DNA of 62,000 nt. It comes from Tubiluchus corallicola (lineage: Eukaryota; Priapulida; Priapulimorpha; Priapulimorphida; Tubiluchidae). Position numbers and translations under genes: made by a program. The DNA is taken from NCBI GenBank assembly GCA_030141605.1, contig JAQGDQ010000618.1, positions 1-62,000 on the forward strand, given 5' to 3'. Shown here piece by piece: positions 52,701 to 58,700 of the stretch; position 1 is the first letter of the stretch, and each line of letters opens with the position of its first letter. The notes beneath the pieces were generated by a model, which was not told the origin of the DNA, ran no database searches, and saw only the letters and a program-made list of their open reading frames with translations.

Positions 52701-55700
52701 CCTGCGGTCCCTCATTCATCGAAGGCCTGTTCCCAGTGATCCCCACGGTCCCTCATTCATTGAAAGCCAGTTCCCAGTGATCCCTGCGGTCCCTCATTCA
52801 TCGAAGGCCAGTTCCCAGTGATCCCCACGGTCCCTCATTCATTGAAAGCCAGTTCCCAGTGATCCCTGCGGTCCCTCGTTCATCGAAGGCCAGTTCCCAG
52901 TGATCCCCACGGTCCCTCATTCATTGAAAGCCAGTTCCCAGTGATCCCTGCGGTCCCTCATTCATCGAAGGCCAGTTCCCAGTGATCCCCACGGTCCCTC
53001 ATTCATTGAAAGCCAGTTCCCAATGATCCCTGCGGTCCCTCGCTTAATGAAAGCCAGTTCCAAGTGAGCAATGTGCAATTTCCAGTGTGCAATGCATCCC
53101 TAACTCACCTTTCCTGTGTGCAGTGCACCAGTGATTCACCTTCCTAGTGTGCAGTGCACCACTGACTCACCTTATTCATTGTACAGTACACCACAAACTC
53201 ACCTTCCCAGTGTGCAGTGCACCAGTGACCGACTTTCCCATGGCGCAGTGCACCACTGACTCACCTTCCCAGTGTACAGTGCACCACTGACTCACCTTCC
53301 CAGTGTGCAGTGCACCAATGACTCACCTCCCCTGTGTGCAATGCACCACTGACTCACCTCCCCTGCGTACAGTGCACCAATGACTCACCTCCCCTGTGTG
53401 CAATGCACCCCTTACTCACCTTCCCTGTGTGCAATGCAACACTGACTCACCTCCCCTGTGTACAGTGCACCACTGACTCACCTTCCCAGTGTACAGTGCA
53501 CCACTGACTGACCTTCCCAGTGTGCAGTGCACCAATGACTCACCTCCCTGTGTGCAATGCACCACTGACTCACCTCCCTGTGTGCAATGCACCACTGACT
53601 CACCTCCCCTGTGTGCAATGCACCACTGACTCACCTCCCTGTGTACAGTGCACCACTGACTCACCTCCCCTGTGTGCAGTGCACCAATGACTCACCTCCC
53701 CTGTGTGCAATGCACCCCTTACTCACCTTCCCTGTGTGCAATGCACCACTGACTCACCTCCCCTGTGTGCAATGCACCACTGACTCACCTCCCTGTGTAC
53801 AGTGCACCACTGACTCACCTCCCCTGTGTGCAATGCACCCCTTACTCACCTTCCCAGTGTACAGTGCACCACTGACTCACCTCCCCAGTGTGCAGTGCAC
53901 CAATGACTCACCTCCCCTGTGTGCAGTGCACCAATGACTCACCTCCCCTGTGTGCAATGCACCCCTTACTCACCTTCCCTGTGTGCAATGCACCACTGAC
54001 TCACCTCCCCTGTGTGCAATGCACCACTGACTCACCTCCCTGTGTACAGTGCACCACTGACTCACCTCCCCTGTGTGCAGTGCACCAATGACTCACCTCC
54101 CCTGTGTGCAATGCACCCCTTACTCACCTTCCCTGTGTGCAATGCACCACTGACTCACCTCCCCTGTGTGCAATGCACCACTGACTCACCTCCCTGTGTA
54201 CAGTGCACCACTGACTCACCTCCCCTGTGTGCAATGCACCCCTTACTCACCTTCCCAGTGTACAGTGCACCACTGACTCACCTCCCCAGTGTGCAGTGCA
54301 CCAATGACTCACCTCCCCTGTGTGCAGTGCACCAATGACTCACCTCCCCTGTGTGCAATGCACCCCTTACTCACCTTCCCTGTGTGCAATGCACCACTGA
54401 CTCACCTCCCCTGTGTGCAATGCACCACTGACTCACCTCCCTGTGTACAGTGCACCACTGACTCACCTCTCCTGTGTACAGTGCATCACTGACTCACCTC
54501 CCTGTGTACAGTGCACCACTGACTCACCTCCCCTGTGTGCAGTGCACCAATGACTCACCTCCCCTGTGTGCAATGCACCCCTTACTCACCTTCCCTGTGT
54601 GCAATGCACCACTGACTCACCTCCCCTGTGTGCAGTGCACCAATGACTCACCTCCCCTGTGTGCAATGCACCCCTTACTCACCTTCCCTGTGTGCAATGC
54701 ACCACTGACTCACCTCCCCTGTGTGCAATGCACCACTGACTCACCTCCCCGTGTACAGTGCACCACTGACTCACCTTCCCAGTGTGCAATGCACCACTGA
54801 CTCACCTCCCTGTGTACAGTGCACCACAGACTCACCTCCACAGTGTGCACTATATTCACGTTTGTTGTTACCACCCAGTTTTTTAATTGTGACTGTTGCT
54901 GGTTGTTTACGTAATGCAATTACTTGAATATTCAGGTTCAGGTAAACAAGTTTATCATACTCCAAACATTGTTTGTTAAAAATCTTTGTTCCACTTAATA
55001 AAGATATTTTTGACTAAAACTTAAGCACTTGCCTTTCCCTTTGTTTAAAGCTAACCTTATCTATTTACCTCGTATAAGAAATTCCAACTGTTTCTTTTGC
55101 TCTGAGATGCTGTTTCTCTGTAAAACAAGAAACAAAACTATACGAACTCACAATAAGTATACGGGTAAATATAATTAACAACTAAGACAAGAACAGGGGA
55201 AAAATGGACCGATTAAAGGAAAAATGCACGAATTTTCACCTCACTTTGATCTATGCTCTAACATATGCATTATATTCCCAATAATAATTACAAAAACGGT
55301 TGTGATAATTAAATATTAATTTAGAAATTTAATTAAATTCTTTATTCTTGACAGACAACTGTGCAAAACATTCCCAGACATGCCGAATCAATCAGCTGCT
55401 ACGCGATTCACTTATAGCTAATGACAATTTATGCTCATATTCGGTTCTGATTGATCAGTCAGGAAGAGGCCTGGACTCAGTTCAGGCCATTTCATGCAAC
55501 TAGAAAGTTTCCACTATAATCGCAGAATAATTTTTGGCAACCGTAGAAATGGAAATAATGTCTTGTCTTGTGTCTCTACTGCCACAATGATGGAGCTGCA
55601 GCGTCAACTGTGGCTGAGCAGTGCGATCCTTGAATGTCTCCAGAGTATCCAGAGTGCACACCTGGGCAAGATGTATAGAGATCCTGAATTGCCCAGACAA

Positions 55701-58700
55701 CAGGAAACCTTTTCTCTTCCTCGCTAGTGTAGTCCAAAGGAAAGCAGAGCGATGCGTTTGGCACCAGCTTGGCTGCAGGAGCTGCCGGAGTCAGTGAGCA
55801 TGCTAGACTGGTCCGCCTTTTGGCTCCACTCCTGATTTGGAAGGTTTACTCCTCTACACATGGCCAGTGGGTCACTTGACCTCCTCTGCCCGCAAGCTGT
55901 TGGCTGCTTGTGCAGCTAATCCGCCTAGTGTCGAGATACAGTGTGGGCATCCCGCAAGTCTACAGCACCTGGAATTCCTAGACAGTCACCCATCAAAGTA
56001 CTAACCAGGCTCTACATTGCTTAACGTTGGTGATCAGACGAGAACCGGTGTTTTCAATAAAGAAGTACAATAGTAATAACACTAGAAAAGCACAATTATA
56101 CCTACCAAGTCTTGCAGTGTGTTCACTTTTTTACTAGCAGCTTCATCAATTTCTTGCAGCAATCGTTGTTCCTGCGACTGTAGAATCCCATGTAAGCCGT
56201 GGAAATAATGCCTGACATCAATGTAATACTTTTCCAACTCTTGTCGAGCACTCGGCACTAGGTTGCCCAGTAACTGCAAAAAACAAGATTGAATAAAATG
56301 AAATGACCAACTACGCACCAAAGATAGCAAAGTTTTTTTAAACTGGTTGCAGTACTGAACAGTACTGCTAAATAGTTTTGGTAACTAAGAATTATTTCGA
56401 GATTATAAAAATTTGATCAGATCAATTTCTTTTGCACTGAATAGTCGAGATCGAGTCAGACACGTGGCAAGATTTTAAACATCTCTATTTTAAGCTGTTT
56501 TTGATTTGACAATAGTTACAAAATGCAACACGAAACTGAAGGATTCCTACCAATTGTAAATTTGCGTAGCATTTACTGCTGTGCAAGCATTTCAGCATAA
56601 ATTCGGCCATTTGCATACTGCAAACTGGTGAGAATGATGACCAGTTATAAAACAATAATGTAATATAATATTAATAATCTTTATTTAAAGTCGGCTTTTC
56701 GATAAACAATTAACATGAGCACACGAGTTGTTTGCCGACTGTAAACAACAATCCTACATCTAAATAACAATACCATTATTACCCCACTTTTACCCTAAAT
56801 TCCGCAAGTTAGGCAGCGCAAAAGCAAATGCCATTTTTAAAATTTTTGGTATGAACCAACCACAGTATCGAACACACGACCTTCGACGCGAAAAGCTGAC
56901 GCGATACCCAATACAGTAGTACTTCTGTTTTTGACCATAATGCGTTCCTAAAAAGTGTTTGAAAACCGATTTGGTTGAGTACCGAATCATTTATTCTCAT
57001 AAGAAATAATATAAAAGCAAATAATCCGTTCTTAAGCACCAAATGAACTGTAAAGTATTACTAAAACGAAATATGATAATGCAAAAATGTTTATTCAAAC
57101 AGTAGATATGATATAATTGATAAGAAAAACATAATAGAATTACTTTGAAAGAAAAACATAATTGTTCCTGCATGAAAAAGCAGAGAAAAATAAGCGTAGA
57201 AAGCACTTAGCGATGTTAGGCGATTCAAATCTTGTGCGTGACTACTCTCGGGCGCGGTCGGTTACGCTCGGCTCTACTCGGCTCGCCGCGCACGTGTTCA
57301 TCACGTGTCTGGCGGTTGGTCGAGAGCGGAGACAATTTCAGCTCGAATTTTCCGGTCGAAAACCGATTTGTACGAGTACTGGGACGTTCGACAACGGAGG
57401 TATGACTGCATACCATACCATCTAGTTAGTATTCTATAGATCAGAACAAACTCTATAGCATTTGCAACTTGAAATGATTTTCATAATATGACACAAAAAC
57501 ATTTCAGTGTGCGTAACGTGACGAAAATAGCACTTGCCTTGTCTGCATTTTTCAGTCTTTGTATCACAACTTTGGTATTTGAAATTGCAGGAATCATTTC
57601 AATAACTGCAGCTGAGTTCTGTAAAGAAACGAAAAAACAGAGAATTTTTATATGCAAAGATTACAAATTACCCCCAGAGATGTCCAAGTAAGAGTAGGCA
57701 GCTACATTAGAAAGTTGAAAATATCAGAAAAGTAGTCCTCGCTCAACGACACTAACATGTTTCAGCAAAACTTTCGGCAATTTCGCTTGCTGGAGACGTT
57801 TCTTTCTTTTCATTTCAAACACAACTATAAACAATAATCATTATCTGCACATTCTTACGTCTGTTTTAGTGAATAAGACAATTAAATGGCTCTAGTTCTA
57901 ACATATAAAAATCGTAATTTCTTTAGGTTCTTTGCAGGCAGATACCATCCTCCGACTTTCAGGGTTTTGTTGTTGTTTTTCTTTATATTGTCAATATTTC
58001 TTGACGATTGTTATATGATCGTATATATTAATTCTACTGGTATATATAATTTATATATATATATAAAATTCGAGGCTACAGGTTCAACGGCGGCACCATT
58101 TGCGGCGATCTATACATCAAACAAAAGGTCTCGATCTAGTGTCGTGCCATTGGGGGTTTATTTTTCGAATCGGGCCCACCCGGAACGGGGGCAAAAACCT
58201 CCAAAAATGGCCATTTTTTGCAAAAGTTATATGTCTGAGATGTGGAGAAAGGGAACGGGATATGGGTGGTGCCGGCCATGGATAGACAGCCCGTTCAGCG
58301 GTGGGTGTCATAGGCGTATTTAGAATTTGCAAGAGGGCCACGGCGCCCCTCAACGGATGTTTTCCCGAACCCAACTCGCGATTTTTCGAAATTTTGATCA
58401 AACAGCATGCGGAAAAAATATTTTAGCGGCGCCTGGTGGGACTCTCGTATAATATTATTGTTGTCGATGTGTATTTGTTTAACTTTTGGGTATATTTCGT
58501 GGCTGCAAGTAAGCGTATAAACATAATTCGGCGTCTATGCTTCTTTTCTTTCTTGTTAATATGAAGGAAGTACAGATTAACTCTTAACAAACGCTTTCTT
58601 CTTCTTTGTTGAGTCTAATCCGATGCTGTTTCTTTCGTTTACTGGCAAAGCGGCTACCTTCCAGCACTCCCTTCTTCTTAGCATCTTTTTTCTGTCTTCG

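Noticed and set aside
53416-54965. Cys/Pro-rich ORFs on both strands considered as secreted cysteine-rich peptides
   Set aside because: They arise from the 31-bp array and its 401-bp higher-order repeat; the same peptide repeats exactly because the DNA does.
57488-57691. Small + strand ORF with a hydrophobic segment
   Set aside because: It is antisense to Tudor exon 4, which joins its neighbours in phase on the - strand.
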